A stretch of DNA of 64,000 nucleotides from Pacificispira sp040217575. Lineage in GTDB: Bacteria > Pseudomonadota > Alphaproteobacteria > UBA8366 > Aestuariispiraceae. Location of the stretch: assembly GCA_040217575.1 (NCBI GenBank), contig JAVJPW010000007.1, positions 248,001-312,000 of the forward strand, read 5' to 3'. Position 1 is the stretch's first letter. Every line of letters starts with the position of its first letter. Positions 62,046 to 64,000 of the stretch are shown here, one piece after another. The translations under genes and the position numbers were made by a program. Under the pieces are notes generated by a model. That model was not told the DNA's origin. It worked only from the letters and a program-made list of their open reading frames with translations, and ran no database searches.

Positions 62046-63695
62046 ATGCCGCCTTCAGACAAGGACGTCATTGCGTCCAACTATGATGATTGGAGTGACT
62101 GGTACCCGTATATCCACGGGTCCGTGGACGCCGCGGTCGATGACCTGACACAGGTTGCGGACCATACCCTGAAAAGCAGGCTTCCCGGTGGTCTAGTACT
62201 GGATGCTGGCTGCGGAACTGGCCTGTCGACACGCGCGCTTTTAAATTGCGGGTATGACGTGCTGGGGGTCGATCTGTCGCAAAAATCCCTGGCACGCGCA
62301 GCGGACTGGTTGGGTCCGGAATTCGGCGATCGGGTCCGTTTCGAAGCGGCCGATCTGTTGGACCTGCCCGAAACACTGGACGGGAAGTTCGACGGTATCT
62401 TTGCCGCCACAAGTGTCCTGGCCCATATGCAAAGCGAAGAGGAACTGGCGGCCCTGATGGACGGCTTCGCACGGGTCCTGAAACCGGGCGGGATTGCCGC
62501 CTTCACCCATTATGACTATCAGCGTCTGATGGCCCATGAGCCTGATGTCGCCCCGATGCCGCCCCTTTATTCAGAAGATGATGACGGGCCATTCGTATTC
62601 CTGCAGAGGCGGTTCTGGTCGGGTACGCCGAGGGGCCGACATTACAGGACGGAATATATTCGACTGGCGCTGGACGGCGATGTCCGCCGGATCGAACAGC
62701 AGTATCGTGCATCCACCTTGCAGGAGGTTTCAGCCCTGCTGACGGCGGCCGGGTTCGATGCCATCGCCTGGTCAGATCCGTCCGAAACCGGGTTCTTTCA
62801 GTCCGCCTGCACCACCACAAAGACACCCGTTCCCGACGACCATTACCGCCGCAGCGGACTGGAACTGCCGGAATCGGTCATGCAGCCGCCGACCGACCCG
62901 GATCAGGCGCCGGCCCGGTTTCGCTTCTTTCCCGAAGACCTGGACCGGAACCCGTTCGAAGAGGAACCCAACCATTCCGAAGGAACCTTGCAGCAGGCCC
63001 GTAAGGAAGACGGAACCCTTGTCCTGATCCGGCGGAAACAGGTGACGCTGGTCATGCTGTCCGGCGGCATAGACAGCGTTTATGTCCTGCAACGGCTATT
63101 GCGGGAATCCGAGGACGAGATCATTGCCCACCATATCCATTTCATAAATATCGAAGGCAGGGACCGCGCCGAAGCCGACGCCTGCGCTCGGATCGTCGAA
63201 CATCTGAAAAAGACCGTGCGGCCGTTCGTCTATACGGAAAGTGCAATCGACCGGCGTCGTTTCCAGGGCTTTGGCATGGACGACATGGCCGTCGCATTCG
63301 AAGTCGGTGTCATTTCCACGTCCTTCATGATTGACCGCGGGTTCGGCATCGACCGCTGGACATCCGGCACCTGCCTTGAAGAAGAACTGGAATATTACGG
63401 CGAACAGGAGGTGGAGCGGTTCGAACATGTTCTGAACACTGCCGCAGCAAGCTGTTATCCCAACCCCGCCCCCAGATTCTTCCAACTGAAGATCATCCCT
63501 AAGCGCGATCAGATGACATATATGGGACCGGAACTGGTGGACCTTTGCTGGACCTGCCGTGCGCCGGTCTGGGACGGGGACACGCCAAGGGAATGCGGGA
63601 CCTGCAAGACCTGCAGTCTTATGAATGAAATTCGCGCAGGGAAGGAAACCATCCCTCACCGCCATCGGCAGACACCGGCCGACCTGGAAATTTAG
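62046..63695 (+). CDS. Fusion of SAM-dependent methyltransferase and QueC-like PP-loop ATPase
   Basis: A 549-residue two-domain enzyme. Residues about 8-255 are a class I methyltransferase with motif I V-L-D-A-G-C-G-T-G (51-59). Residues 330-530 are a QueC-like domain with the PP-loop L-S-G-G-I-D-S (338-344) and a zinc site C504, C517, C520, C523 (C-x12-C-x2-C-x2-C, with C501 just before). QueC turns a carboxylate into an amide then nitrile in 7-deazaguanine synthesis; this copy is not next to queD, queE or queF. The gap to the adaptor gene is 2 bp, so it belongs to the secretion operon. A role in modifying the exoprotein or a secreted small molecule is inferred. Confidence 0.85.
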   Translation: MPPSDKDVIASNYDDWSDWYPYIHGSVDAAVDDLTQVADHTLKSRLPGGLVLDAGCGTGLSTRALLNCGYDVLGVDLSQKSLARAADWLGPEFGDRVRFEAADLLDLPETLDGKFDGIFAATSVLAHMQSEEELAALMDGFARVLKPGGIAAFTHYDYQRLMAHEPDVAPMPPLYSEDDDGPFVFLQRRFWSGTPRGRHYRTEYIRLALDGDVRRIEQQYRASTLQEVSALLTAAGFDAIAWSDPSETGFFQSACTTTKTPVPDDHYRRSGLELPESVMQPPTDPDQAPARFRFFPEDLDRNPFEEEPNHSEGTLQQARKEDGTLVLIRRKQVTLVMLSGGIDSVYVLQRLLRESEDEIIAHHIHFINIEGRDRAEADACARIVEHLKKTVRPFVYTESAIDRRRFQGFGMDDMAVAFEVGVISTSFMIDRGFGIDRWTSGTCLEEELEYYGEQEVERFEHVLNTAAASCYPNPAPRFFQLKIIPKRDQMTYMGPELVDLCWTCRAPVWDGDTPRECGTCKTCSLMNEIRAGKETIPHRHRQTPADLEI

Positions 63696-63697
63696 GG

Positions 63698-64000
63698 TCA
63701 GTCCGGTTTGGTACCATACAGGTGACAGGGGCGAAGCGCGCCGGCTTCCACCGCTTCCCGCCGGACGGCATAGCTTTCCGCGCGATTGACCGCGGCTTCC
63801 ATGCCGATCGCCGCTTCCAACTGCTGGAAACCGGGACCGGTGACCTGGGAACCTTCCTTTTCGATTTCTGCCAGATACCAGGCATGGCGGTCACGCACAC
63901 TGGCATTCCGGAACCCGGCGGCTTTCAACGCCCGCTCTGTCTGGGACGGTGTGGCGAAAGCCGCGTCCAGTCCCGTCGTCCGCCCCCAGCGGACCAGAAC
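63698..64000 (-). CDS. SAM-dependent methyltransferase, C-terminal part (runs off window)
   Basis: The frame stays open to the window edge, so only the last 100 codons are seen. The sequence (V-L-V-R-W-G-R-T-T-G-L-D, A-L-K-A-A-G-F-R-N-A-S-V-R-D, then a helical stretch and A-L-R-P-C-H-L-Y-G-T-K-P-D at the end) is typical of the C-terminal end of class I small-molecule methyltransferases. It is convergent with the fusion gene, 2 bp apart. Substrate unknown. Confidence 0.6.
   Translation of the reverse strand, partial: VLVRWGRTTGLDAAFATPSQTERALKAAGFRNASVRDRHAWYLAEIEKEGSQVTGPGFQQLEAAIGMEAAVNRAESYAVRREAVEAGALRPCHLYGTKPD

Overview
The window comes from a high-GC alphaproteobacterium, most like a free-living or marine Rhodospirillales-type lineage. 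The evidence is the alphaproteobacterial marker families Usg and DUF4169, groES-groEL under CIRCE and an RpoH-like promoter, an ETF-ubiquinone oxidoreductase next to a family-4 uracil-DNA glycosylase, and several TauD/GBBH dioxygenases and FAD amine oxidases. Genes are dense on both strands and there is no phage, insertion sequence or CRISPR array. The species cannot be named from the sequence.

Left third (1-22.7 kb): a truncated DUF1330 gene, DUF4169, an AsmA-like protein, a TetR regulator, groESL with its regulatory site, usg, a class II glutamine amidotransferase, a degenerate GGDEF protein, an outer-membrane barrel, a PAS protein, tRNA-Gly(CCC), an ACT-domain protein, a small winged-helix-like gene flanked by hairpin repeats, a GBBH-like dioxygenase, a GNAT enzyme, a complete YnjBCD-type ABC importer operon, an OmpA-type lipoprotein, apaG, folE, secreted proteins of unknown function and a disulfide oxidoreductase.

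Middle (22.7-46.3 kb): a BCCT transporter, an arsR-acr3 pair with a perfect palindromic operator, uracil-DNA glycosylase, ETF-QO, a dimethylglycine/sarcosine dehydrogenase-like flavoprotein, a BrnT toxin with an HTH antitoxin, a gene cut by an in-frame amber stop, gamma-glutamylcyclotransferase, a LysR regulator, a fatty acid hydroxylase family membrane protein, further dioxygenase, DAO and FAD monooxygenase genes, small secreted proteins, a VOC-bicupin fusion and an ABC exporter. The betaine and methylamine theme (BCCT uptake, GBBH-like hydroxylase, DMGDH-like enzyme, ETF-QO) suggests use of osmolytes as nutrients.

Right third (46.3-64 kb): one 3925-residue exoprotein with a subtilisin catalytic domain, about twenty cadherin/VCBS-type beta-sandwich repeats, a propeller-like section and several RTX blocks. 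Three of the RTX blocks carry an aromatic-rich insertion at the same point. Directly downstream are a HlyB-type ABC exporter, a HlyD-type adaptor and, coupled to it by a 2-nt gap, a fusion of a SAM methyltransferase with a QueC-like PP-loop/zinc domain. This four-gene unit, a giant protease with its own type I secretion machinery plus a modification-type enzyme, is the best candidate here for an undescribed system. A further methyltransferase runs off the right edge.
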